From assembly GCA_013396995.1 (NCBI GenBank), contig VWZP01005682.1, positions 391,038 through 455,037 of the forward strand: a stretch of DNA of 64,000 nucleotides, read 5' to 3'. The notes under the pieces were generated by a model. That model made no database searches, was not told where the DNA came from, and was given only the letters and a program-made list of their open reading frames with translations. The position numbers and the translations under genes are program-made. This document shows, one piece after another, positions 35,061-46,953 of this stretch (position 1 is the first letter of the stretch; each line of letters starts with the position of its first letter). Source of the DNA: Dicaeum eximium (Eukaryota; Chordata; Aves; Passeriformes; Dicaeidae).

Positions 35061-38000
35061 TGAAATTTAATTCAACTGAATTTAAACTGAAGATTAATAC
35101 ACAGTCAAGAAACAAAAACTACATATTAAGCTAAAATTCTAAAAAAAAAAAACGTAAAAAAGTGTTTAGGATTAAACTAGGGAAATTTAGTGAGCCTCCC
35201 AAGTTAAGAAGCCATACCTTAGCATTTCTATTTGGGAGCTGATTGAGTAATTTAGTCTGGCAATGTGCTAGATGTGATGGATTTCAAGGCCTTTCCCTCT
35301 CCATTAATCATCATGAACATAAGCCTTCTGTCTGTGTAAACAATACTAATCCTGACTTTGAAGGTACAAAGAGGGAAACACAAACCAACCTTAGCAGAGT
35401 GGAAAAGATAATTTCTGCAGCTCTCTTTCTTGAGCTCCTCAGACACCTATTTACCCTACACAAAGAAAGGTCCTGCAGGTGCAAGCTGTCTTTTATCAAT
35501 CATTATCAATTACATACACCACATCAGTTTGGAATTCCAGCATCTGCTTTACATGCCAAAAACCTAAGGTTTGGAATGAACTCAGCTTTTGCACTGGGAA
35601 ACCCTGTAGAGTCAGAAGTGGGTTTGAAAGAAAATGCAATCAGGACTCGGTCTCAACAAAAACCAGAGGTTATTTTGATTGCTGGACTGTGTCGCTGCAC
35701 CTGGGGCAAAGAAAAGCATGAGAGAATACATGGATTTTTTTTCTATTATACGTCAGCAGGACTTTGCTCACTGCAAGTAGGCTCTTCTCCCAGTGACTAT
35801 GGAAAAAGTAACATTGTCTTGGGGTTCTTGCCTTCTCTGTCAAGTAAACAAGTGTGGCACAGCTGGGCAATTTAACAAATGGACTAACACTAGAGCAGAA
35901 AAAGGACATATCGTAGGGTAAAAGTGTTCACATACCGAACATTTTTAGTCATCAACAGTGTTTCTTCTTAGTTCAAATGTAAACCTTCCAAAATGAAACC
36001 TGTGGTTTCGAAGTGAGCAAGTGATAAATTCTCACTGACAGCTTTCTCCCCCCTGTTTCTCTTGGGGGGGAAGCCACATTTCCTAATACATTATTTTTCC
36101 CTAAAAATAAACAAGATTCTAAGGGAAGCAAAAGGTGGAAAATCAACAATTCCAAGCATTATTGTATTCCTCTTATTACAATAATATCTTAATACATTCC
36201 TATAATTTAGTAATTTATAACATTCATATTTCCATACAATTCTTATTAGAGGAATATATAACTTTATTGTATTATTCTTATTAGAAGAATAGAAGACTAA
36301 AAACCAAGATAAAAAACTGTGCCAGTCGAAATTTCAACCATTGTCCAGCTCCATCAGCACAGCCTTTGTAAAGCATAACATTCATCAAGGATTTCTTCCG
36401 ATCACGCAGCAACAAGTTGATGCTATCATGAGAGCTAGTGTTCCCCTAGATAGCAGTTCTTTGTTTTCTAAGCCCAACTTCATTCTCTGAGGTCCAGCCC
36501 TGGGCAGGTAAACACAGGCTCAGTTTGGCATCCTGGGATAACAACGCCTCAATTATTATGGTAGCTAAACACCATAAACCAGTGTTTGGCAAGGAGGCTG
36601 ACAGAGAGTTGCAATGATTTCCAGGGCATGTAAATTTACCTCTGCTACTCCCATGCCTACAGCCAGTCTCCAAAATTCATGTATTGTGGTATTCACTCAA
36701 TCAACCTGGACCTTGAAAAAAAATGATACAAACTATATTCCTGAAGAAAAGAAAAGAAGTGAAAGAAAGATGAATGAAAACCACTGAAAATGGTAATCCT
36801 ATCACTCGTGTTTTACATCACTTCTCATAGAGGGTTTTGCAGGTAACAAAGCATGCTGCTAAAACTGACCCTCAGGAGGCCATCCAATTTTGTGTTAAAT
36901 TCAAACACTGTTTATTCCAGCCATTAGCATAAGGTATGTTTGGGGAATATCAGGGAAGAGATGCACTGAGAATAAAAATACAAGTAAAATTCTCCAGCTA
37001 TTTACTTCAATATAAAACTGTTTTCTTATTTCTCACATAGTTCCTTCCTCTGGAGATGTATTCCAAACAAAGTTCCCTCTTCTTCCAATGTGAGGTGCCA
37101 CGTGTGAAAAGCACAATAAAATAAAGATCATTTTAAGAAGCGCTACAAAACACTTTACGCAGAACCACTTTTGTAATTTTTTGTTGCTTTAAGTGACAAC
37201 AGGTACAAGATTTCAGACAAAGCCAGAAGTTCCTCTAAAGGGATACATTGGCTTTTATCATTTCAGTAGACAGGAATGCAACAAGTGAACACAGCACAGA
37301 TGTATTAAGATCGTTCCAGGGTACTTGAGTAGTGGTTGAAATGTTAGTGTCAAAAAAAAGTAAAGAAGCTCAGCTTTTTAAAATCAGGCTTTTTAATATA
37401 AACTTGAGATTTCTTCAATGCTTTTATCATCTTTAAACCACCTGATTTAAAGAGCACTGAAGAGCAGCACAGAAAGTCATATTTTTCTTAACTGTATTCC
37501 AGACCATCTAAACCCCTTGAATAAAAGTTTCCTCCCCTGCTCAAGAAGGACTGATTCAAGGGCAGAAATCAGTAGGATACATAAGAACTCACTATGCTTT
37601 AAATTCAGCAACTAAATTAAAATAATTCCTAAGCCAGGTGGGAGAAAAAAATGACTGTTCAAAGCAAAGACAAGTCTGGAAGTAAGGCTTTCTCACAGCA
37701 TCTCAGCCTCCTCAGCACACTGTGTTGGTGAAAAAAGAATCAAACCAAATGGCCTGAAAATAAAAGCTGTTTGAATCAAGATCTGTCTTTTATCTACTGA
37801 GAGACAGATCCCAGCATCCAATGATTTTATGAAAAAGAATGTATCTGTCACTTTTTATTCATTTACCAGTCTTAAAAGCAATAGTGAGTGTATCTTTCTA
37901 ATTTTCTTTATTGTAATTATACCATCACAGATGCTGAAACTAAATTCCTGATACACTTTTCAGATATTTATTGCTCTTCAGCATGCTCAGCCTGTCTCTA

Positions 38001-40254
38001 ATGTTTCAGATAGACTCTACCCTGCAGTAATGGGCATGCCATTAAAGAATTCACTTTCATCTCTTGAATTTATGCTTGTTAGGGCAAATTGATGCAAGAC
38101 TATTCTTTAAGCACTGTCTAAACAAAGCCAAAGTCAGCACTAGAAAGCAAACCAATACAACACTTCATTAAATGTGCTTTTTATTTCTTTTTGTTTCAAG
38201 TATGTCTGCTGCTATGTGAAATTTAGGGTTATACAGTCTCCTTTCCAATCTCACAGTAAAGAATGTGCTCAAGCCACAAGTTCATATCTCCCCCATTTGA
38301 AGTGGACTTCCCATGAGAAAGGTGCAGAGAAGAGACATAATTACAAATCCCTTTAAGTACAGAGCTCACACTCTTCCAAAATATTGACTGAAAATGCTGT
38401 TTTGTGTCTCTGCTCATTCATCTCACATAATGAGCAAAGATTCCTTCCAAATTAAGTGTAATTCTCTTCTAATCCCTCTATTCTTTTTTCCCCCTTCAGC
38501 ACGGTGATAGTGAGAACTCCTTTGAATTCTGAATCCCACCTTATTACAGCAAATCTTAAAGAGAAAAACAATGAAATCATCAGTGTCATGCTCAGACTTT
38601 TCTCCTCTCTGGCTCAATAGGTGGACAGATAAGCACAATGCACACCGGTCCTGTTTATTGCTTTCTCAAAATCCACAGTTCACATTTACAAAAAATTTTA
38701 AAATTTTAATTTCTGATTGACAGAAAGACAGAAGAGAGAATCTATGCTTTTAAATTTATTTCCTCAACATATAAAAACATGAATAAAATGGATTCAAGAA
38801 CAAAAAAAAAAATTGAGGGCATAAGATTTATTTGATTGAAGAATGAAAGGTCTAACATCGGTAAGCAGTGTCATCTATGTGGTGGCAGGGAGAGATGATC
38901 ATGTAATAGCTGAATATGAAGATAAAGGTGGCTTTATTCAGGTTTGACCATCTACATTTCTTATTTATCGGTAACCCTGTAAATGAGAAATGCAGTTGAA
39001 CAAGCATATTTTATTTATAGAGATTATTTTTGGTTGATTTTATTCCTTTTGCTGTTTATTCTATGATTCAGTGATCACAGCATTATTGGTAATCCTCATA
39101 TGAACCAAGCATGTTTCCATGACTGTATTATTGGTCAGCACACCCTTAACAGGAGTTACATAAGTCTGTATGGTTATATGATGCCAGGATAACAGCACTG
39201 AAGAAGATGGTGCAGACACAATTTGGAGACAGGAGTGTTTTACAGCTCCTTGTGTTAGTTTGGAGCAAGGTTGCTGAGCTCTGCTCTGTGAGCAGTAACA
39301 TCAGGCTCCACACAGAAGCAGCTAAATTACTTCCAGACCCAAACCAGTCCTGGAAGTATCACGGACACTTCTCTGGTAAGTGATGTGGCCTGAACCTAAA
39401 CCATCTGTGCATAACTGGCATAGAAGGCTATGCATCTATGGAATAATTAGTCCACAAACAAGACAAATCCATCATGGCCAATTAGCTGTTTCTGGGTACT
39501 TAGAAAGAAGTTAAAAGACCATTAGGTACAGAAAATTCAAACATTTGAAACTTCAAGAAATGCCAGAGTTAAGACTCCTGCAGAAAACTTGGTTCAGCCT
39601 ACTCTGCGCACAAACTTAACTATGTCAAAATCCATTTCAAGAAACATTATTCCTGAGCTTTGGAGTACTTCCTCACTCAAAGCAAGCGCTGGAAAGTACT
39701 GTCTAGAAAGCACTCTCTCACTGTGTGGTCCTAGGAATTTTTTAGTGCAAACCTGCTGTGAAGACAGAATATTTCATTTCCTGCAGGATGATGTTCATCA
39801 ATACAGTGACTGCTTCACGGGTCTGAATACTTTTTCTGCATAGCACATTGATGAGGTAAAGAAAATATTTTCTTCTGCAGAGAAGTTGGGGCATCCACTA
39901 GCTCTGAATGTCACATCTGAGATACCTGATAATCTGATTTGTATAAAGAATACCTTTTGGTATTCTCAGTTTAGGTTAAACTGTGCACAGTATGGTCTCA
40001 GATTGGCTCCTCCCAGAAAACAATAAGCACACCTTGACAGGGAACATAATGATACTTTTTGACAATTACAACCAAAATTACTTGCCTAGCAAGTACAATA
40101 CATACTAACACTGTGGCAGGGGTTCAGTCAAAACCTCTTTCCCCTAAGCCAGGAACATTAAAAAATGTCATAGCACTGTCCCTTTTCTCCCCTTGAACTT
40201 TGAGGACTGGCAGCCTTGTTTCCGATGTCTGGAAAACTTGTCTTTATAAACATT
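35061..40254. other. Intronic sequence with one long unexplained open frame
   Basis: Holds the stop-free frame at 35243-35875 and an AT-rich direct-repeat cluster at 36159-36291, both described under findings. Otherwise no element is recognised. Confidence 0.55.
36159..36291. repeat. AT-rich local direct and inverted repeats
   Basis: ATTCTTATTAGAGGAATA (36239-36256) and ATTCTTATTAGAAGAATA (36274-36291) are direct repeats that differ at one base and are offset by 35 bases. TTATTGTATT occurs at both 36159 and 36264. The second copy contains the inverted arms ATTCTT/AAGAAT. Confidence 0.8.
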
Positions 40255-40322
40255 CTAATCCTTGAAGAGCTGGACTCAGTGATCCTTTTGGGTCCCTTCC
40301 AACTCAGAATATTCAGTGTGAT
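40255..40322 (+). mobile_element. CR1-type 3' end, very short fragment
   Basis: AGCTGGACTCAGTGATCCTT followed by GGGTCCCTTCCAACTCAGAA and ATATTCAGTGTGATCTG is the terminal part of a CR1 3' end, sense on the plus strand. It could alternatively be the tail of a CR1-tailed SINE whose head is not recognisable. Confidence 0.8.
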
Positions 40323-43300
40323 CTGCTTTTTTGTTAGATTGGTTTGTTTTGGTTTTGAGGGGAACGAAAAAAGAATCCCTCATCATGCGTAAGTGGAATC
40401 AAACGGTGAGGTTCACTACACTGGGTTTCACCATTTAATTTAACAGAACAAATACTTCTCCCATTAACTTTTTACACACCCTAAAGCAACAAACATATTT
40501 ACAAGCTATCTCTGGTTTATGATAAAAGTCACATTGACAGAAGTTGCTTCACCAGACACGATTTCAAAAGTTCAGGGCATCATTACAACAGTACTTGGAG
40601 CTTGAAGAAGCAAGAGTTATTTCAGATCGACAGTAATTCAGGACACATACTTAGAGGTACTTAGCAGATCAGCTTTGGTATCCCTGAGCTTCCACAAAAC
40701 ACCATCCACCACCCATGATGCACAGCTTTGTCATCCTCCAATCTATTTTCTGTATTTGAGACACCTTCTCTCTTTATCCATGTTTCTCAACAGCAACACT
40801 GATAAAATATCACAAAATGACAAAACTTTCTCCTTACCCTACTGAACCCTAAGAGAATGATGAGCATCCTGCTGCTCTACACAACAAATTCTGGCAAGTG
40901 GAGATTATGAGATAGGGAGAGACAACAGACCTCTGATCTGCTCTAGGCCACTGCTTCTCAAGGCTACTGCTCTGTGGCCTCCCACTTGTCCTGGCTGGGA
41001 ACCTTTAGCTCCAAGCATCTATTCAAAATACACCTCACCTTCCTTTGGGGCTGGTATCCTTATGTCTTATGGCAGGGAGAATGCTGCTAACAATTTGATC
41101 ATTGTTACCATTCAAAACAACTTCTGTTTAACAAAAGATTGTTAAACAAAATAGGGCAAATTGCTTGCTTGTGAAATGAAATGGGTGTCTGCTGTCTTCA
41201 GCCTTCCTGCTCTTCATAAAATAATGCCTACTTTTTTTAGAATTGTAACTTTTATTTCATAGCTGCAACTGGGAATCAGTTTTAATTAATCTCATCCCTT
41301 CTGACTGCTCAAGGTCAGAGAGTGGTTTTTCACTTTTCATACAGTACAAATAATGGAAAAGTTAAAAAATAAAACACCTGAGTTGCTTTATTGGGGTAGA
41401 ATATAATGAGAACTAAAACATACTCATTTTGATTCACTGCTTGATTTACAGAAATGTATGTTTGCACAAAGTGTAAAAGCAACAGAAAAGCTTGAAAGCC
41501 AGTAATTCACATTTTGCAGTTGAAGAGAAGAAAAAATAAAACTAAACAATACTTATCAGCTAAATGGATATCTGTTTGCTACTGTGTAAGAAAATCGCAG
41601 AGCTTTACAAAAGCAGCACTATAGCTGATATAAACCTGTAAAATATTATTTTACTACCACGACATAATAAATTGAACTAAACTGTTTCACATCTTCACAA
41701 TAAAGTATTGAGATGCCAAAATACCACTCTGTGTGAACCTTTGAGAGCTCCATTTTTGCATATCAACTTGGGAAAATGCTTCTAAGATGGTTACATAAAT
41801 ACGTTGCCCATAATGAATCCAATCCAGGAGACCTTACAAAAAGAAATAAAATATGAAGTGGTGAGAGAAAGAATCAACGTTGCTGGTACAAGCACTAAAA
41901 AAAAAGAAGTCTATTCTTTCCTGCCTCCCTTAATTTCATTTCAAGTTTACCATACAGAAAGGCTCAGGGCCAGAATGCTTATCAAAACTACATTAATCTC
42001 TAGTCAAACTCTCCATACTATGCGGTCCTGTCCCCACAAAACCTTGCAATTCTTCCTAATGGTGCTTTCCAGCAGGAAAAACTAGAAGAAAGCTATCTTT
42101 TCTCACCAAAACGTCGATCAATCTTTTCCCACCATATCTTTCCTCAGAAGAATCAATCACCTTCCTTGCAATATGTTTATTAAATGATATGGAAATGGAA
42201 ACAAGGCCCCAAACCCAAAGTGAACCCTACAGCAACTGGGTACCCTGCACTGCTGCTGAAGCTGTCTCTGAGAAAGACCCAATTAATTTACTTATTCCCT
42301 TCCCAAATTCCTGAGCAGAGTCAAAGGGGGACAACACCATTTATCATCACATAACCCATTTCAGACAGCTGGTTCAGCTAATAATGTAAACATGGTAACA
42401 CCTTGGAAAGGTCAATCAGAGGAATGGTAGCATTAGCAAAGCAATTAATTTTGGGTTGACCACATGCATATTTCCCTCTCATTTCATTCTCCTCACTTCC
42501 TTCCCTCACCTTCTAGAAGCAAACAAAGAAGAATTTTCACTCATCTGAACAGAAATTTTCAAAAGGTGAGAGATGGGATTTTCTTGAACATTGAGAATGC
42601 CTTATTTTCTTGGGACGATTTCCAGCACAGTATTTTATTATCTCTTGCCAAAAGAAACACTTTTTAGTTTTCTCATTAGTCGAAGGGCTTTAAGAACACA
42701 CTTGAGGGAAATGATCCAACTAACAAAAGAAGTAAAACCTTTCCTTGCGCTTCACATGCTCTGTGAAAAGTGGGCATTTCATGGAATCAGCACCTGTAGA
42801 GGTAACTGTTCAATCTGAGGTGTGTATACTATCTGCTTAACAATCCTCATTCAAAAATGCACATGGAAAAGCTGTAGATCCTCTTCATCCATCCATCCAT
42901 CCATCATTCTGTCATTCTGTCGTTCTATTGTTCTACTGTTTTTCACCAAAGTGAAACTCAAGGAAAAGGAAAAAAAATGTTCTGAACTCATGCGATGCAA
43001 TGGTCTCATGACCGTTACATGACATTTCATAAGGCTGGAGAGTAAAATGTAAACCAGAGACAGAGCAAGGCACCAGAGTCCCAGGTGAATTTCCAAGGTC
43101 ACACTGCACTTGCCTGCCCTCAGAGCCCTTGAGAGCTATAAAGCTGAAATCAGATACTGCTGCATTTACCTCCTGTCTTCTTTCACCACCTTTTTTTCTT
43201 AAATCTAGAATGCAACTTTAACAAGCCTTCTATATGCATCACACACCATACACATTCCTCATCTAATTGACATGAAGAACATGGAGCTTATGGAAGGAAG

Positions 43301-46179
43301 AACTCAAAGACTAGCTGTGTCATATAGTCTCTGTTTGTAGAGCTGCCATGGTGCTTACTTGTTGTAGCTTTTGTAATATGTCTTTTCTTTGCACAACCAG
43401 CCACAAATGCTCCAGATCTAGGAAGACCAGTCAGGACCCATGTAAAGAACTGTGCCTTCCAAAGAGGGTAGTATTTTCCCTTTAGTTTTCCAAACTCACC
43501 TAGATTAGCACCTACAATTATGATTAAGCAAATAAATTTCAGAGATCTGGAAGATTTGGAAGCATTCATATCCACATTAAATGCATTATTTCAGGGTAAA
43601 TTACTTCTTCCAGGTCACTTATACAGTCCAACAATGCTTTTTATTCTCCCTGAGTTGTGCGTTATCACGTTCGAGTATTTTTGTGCACATATCCTTGCTT
43701 TTAAATATACAACATGTTTACAGATGCATATCTGCAGATAAAACTATTTAACAGTATGTATCTGAATTCACATATCCCTCTCCCAAAATTCTTACAATAT
43801 TGTAAAAAAATCAGTCACTTCATGATAAATGTTTTCATATATGTATAATTATTTTTTAAAAGGATTGCTGCTCATTTGTACAAAAACTTCCAAAAAATGT
43901 TTAAAAAGCCCAGACCTTCGCAGTGACCTTCGCCCAGACCTTTCAAAACTCTATTTTTACAACAAAATGCATGCTACAAACAACAGATAACATTGCCATG
44001 CTTAAGGTCCAAAATAATGACATATGGGGAAAGGAGATGTTTCACACCACTTTCACCACCAGTTCCTACTAGAACACCATCTCAGAGCCTTCAGAGGGAG
44101 AACCCAAAAAGCTTAAGAAAAGTCCTAAATCTAGCCTCCTCTCACTGAAGTAGAAATATTTTTCTCTTTGTTCATCCTACTTTGACAAAGTTAAATTTAA
44201 AATCACTCACTCCTTACAACAATTTCACAGTATTTAGTGAAAGAGCAGTGCTTCTGCTGCTTTCATATTCAGAGTATCCATGCAAGGTATCTTTATAGTC
44301 TGAATTATGAACAGCAAAAAGTCAATCCAATCGAAGTCATAACTTATGTGACTCTTAGGAAGCAAACAAAAGAGTGAACTGCCACAAGAAGTTTCTAAAA
44401 CCAAATGAAGGCATATGAAAACATGTGAGCAACACCTGTAATTTCTCACTCTAAAGAGGCCTAAATGAGATAACATGAGATACCAAGTAATGGTTGCCTG
44501 TTGCAGTCTGCATGACTTATCAGCACTCAGTGCTGGAAAGCAGGTTTTTGTGTTATGTGACCTGTCTCATTCAAAACAGGAAGCCCGGCAGAACAGACCA
44601 TAACATGAACACAGCACTAATAACAATTTTAAGTCCATGGTAATTTAGTCTGGGTTACTTTTTCACTGTGCAATAGAAAGTAGCTAGAGAAAAGCTGAGG
44701 TAGACAAGCAGTTGTCAATTTTACAAGTCACTTTTTTCTTAAGGGGACCTAAGAACGGCTAGACAAGAGCTTTATTTTGAGACTAAAAATTTAGTAATTC
44801 TAACACAGAGAACACCAACCATACATACAACCCTGGAGAAATAGTCCACAACTCTCCAGCCAGCACAATGCTAGCTGCACTATGCTATGAAACAAAACCA
44901 CACTGAAAAAAGGTAGGAGCCAATGAACTCTGTACTGTGTTAGGAATACTCACAGGAAAACAGCACCTCTGATTCTTAGAAGGCAAACTCAAAGCAGTTC
45001 AAACCTGAAGGGGCATAATGGGTTAGCCATGGTAATAAGGATGGCAAGAAGGCCATTTTGCCTTCTTTCCTAGTCAACATCTGTAATGTACTAGAAAGCT
45101 TCACTCTCCTTGGATTTTGCATCTCAAAAGCATGAGCAGAACTGGATTCTAGAGAATGGGTGTTAATTTTCCTTTGCCTTGAGCAATAAGATTCTCTTCA
45201 ATACCATTGCTCCTGAAGAGTTAGATGCCAAATAAAATGGAACCTAGCTGTAATCTGTGTCTCATAACACAAATAACTTAATCTGATAATGGAAAGCAAA
45301 CCTGTAACAACCTAAATCCTGCTTCACATATGAGTGCTCAGGAAAAGGTATATGAATTCCTGAGCATATCTACCAGTCTTCTCTCTGATGCACTCTAGTA
45401 CAAATATTATGCCTATTATGCATTGTGCCATTATTTTGAAAGCACTTATAAGTTCATTGGCTTGCTTTAGATGAATTCTACACTTTCTTCCCAGCTGTCA
45501 ACTCTTGAATTATCAGCTGGCTCTAGGTACCTAAGTGATTCTCTGGCTACTGTCCTGAAACATATTAATAAAAACTGGACTTTCCTCTTCAAGATTTTCT
45601 TGGGCAGTCACCCAGTGACCCTAGGGAACTTACCTTCTTCATTTAGGTGAGTTAAGTGTGCAGTGTTGAAAAGCATAAATACTCAATCTCTATCCCTTTT
45701 TCCAAGGAAGAGAAGAAAAATATATTAGCTAAGACATTCTTCCCTTTCTCTACCCAGTCTCTAATAAAACCTGTGGCATCTTCTGAGAAATAACTCCAGG
45801 AACACAGTGATAGCCCACACAACCTTAATATGAGCACCTCCCTAAGGTAGCAGACTAGTAGAGGACTAAAACAGCCAGAGTGTTGCTTCCCTTTGCTGAA
45901 AAACACAGGCTGGGACAGACTGTAGCAACAAAATGAAGAGACAAAGCTGAGAGGGTGGTAGTTACCACTGGAGATGTGTTAGAGATATGGCAACCAGCTG
46001 CTGCTCTGCTCCATCTCTTCTGCAGCAGCTGCAAAGAGCTCTCAAGGTCACTTCCCAGCTGTCCTTCCTGTTTGTGCCACGGCAATCTCCTCCTCATCCA
46101 GCACCAGAAACCCCTGATGCTTCTGCCCTCAAGCAGCATAAACCAGTTCTGATCACAATGGAGAGAAGCCTGAAGTGTT
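40323..46179. other. Unique intronic sequence
   Basis: Apart from the tetranucleotide repeat at 42882-42935, nothing is recognised. Confidence 0.55.
42882..42935. repeat. (ATCC)n followed by ATTCTGTC-type octamers
   Basis: About five ATCC units at 42887-42905 pass into octamer-like units ATTCTGTC, ATTCTGTC, GTTCTATT and GTTCTACT up to about 42935. The octamers resemble the variable tail repeat of bird CR1, but no CR1 body is recognised beside them. Confidence 0.85.
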
Positions 46180-46805
46180 AGAAATACTGAATGGCTTGGG
46201 CTGGAAAGGACTTTCAAGATCATCTTCCAATCCCACTGGCATGGGAAGGGACACCTTCCACTACACCAGGTTACTCAAAGCCCCATCTAATCTGCCCATC
46301 AACACTTCCAGGGATGGGACATCCACACCTTCTCTGGGAAACCTGTTCCAGTGCCTCACCATTGTCAATAAAGAATGTCTTCCTCATATGTAATCTAAAT
46401 CTACCTTCTTTCAGTTTGGAGCAATTCCTCCCTTGTCCTGTCACTACATGTCCCCACAAAAAAATCCCTCTCCACCTCTCTTGTAGGCCCTGTGTAGGTA
46501 CTGGAAGGTGCTCTAAGGTCTCCTCAGAGCCTTCTCTTCTCCACACTGAACAACCCAAGCTCTCTCAGCCTGTCTGCACAGGAGAGGCGTTCCAGCACTA
46601 TGAGCATCTTCACGGTCCTAGTTTGAACCCACTTGATCAGGTCAACATCTTTCTAGTGCTGGGGGCTCCAGAGCTCGATGCAGCACTGCAGGTGAGGTCT
46701 CATGAGTGCAGAGTAGAGGGGCAGAATCATCTCTGTTGACCTTTTGAGGCAGACTAGGACATGGTTGGCTTTCTGGGCTGCGAGTGCACATTGCCAGGTC
46801 ATGCT
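46180..46805 (-). mobile_element. CR1 LINE, the longest copy in the window (about 0.63 kb, 5'-truncated)
   Basis: On the plus strand the full antisense CR1 3' pattern is clear. It starts ATGGCTTGGGCTGGAAAGG and runs through ATGGGAAGGGACACCTTCCA, CACTTCCAGGGATGGGACAT, CTCTGGGAAACCTGTTCCAG and CAACCCAAGCTCTCTCAGCC. It then continues through GGTGAGGTCTCATGAGTGCA and GCAGAGTAGAGGGGCAGAAT to TTTCTGGGCTGCGAGTGCAC. The element is sense on the minus strand, parallel to FHOD3. The 182-codon open frame on the plus strand is antisense to the element and is not a gene. The octamer tail at the low-coordinate end is lost or decayed. Confidence 0.95.
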
Positions 46806-46872
46806 ACCTGTTTTTTCTATGTATGTTTGACAGAATACTGTGAATATATAATCTTGCCTACAGACTTAACAA

Positions 46873-46953
46873 GAAAGCAAACAAACAAACAAAAAACCAA
46901 AAACAAAACAAAAACAAACCCAAAAAAACCCAAAACAAAACAAACCAAAAAGG
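46873..46953. repeat. A/C-rich low-complexity tract
   Basis: Irregular CAAA/CAAAA/CCAAAA units occupy about 80 bases, about 70 bases beyond the 5'-truncated end of the CR1 copy. In FHOD3 sense it is T/G-rich. Confidence 0.9.

Noticed and set aside
34840..35070. 76-codon open frame on the plus strand
   Set aside because: It overlaps the diverged antisense CR1 fragment and has no independent coding signal.
46191..46739. 182-codon open frame on the plus strand
   Set aside because: It lies wholly within the CR1 copy at 46180-46805 and is antisense to that element; the sequence is standard CR1 3' region.
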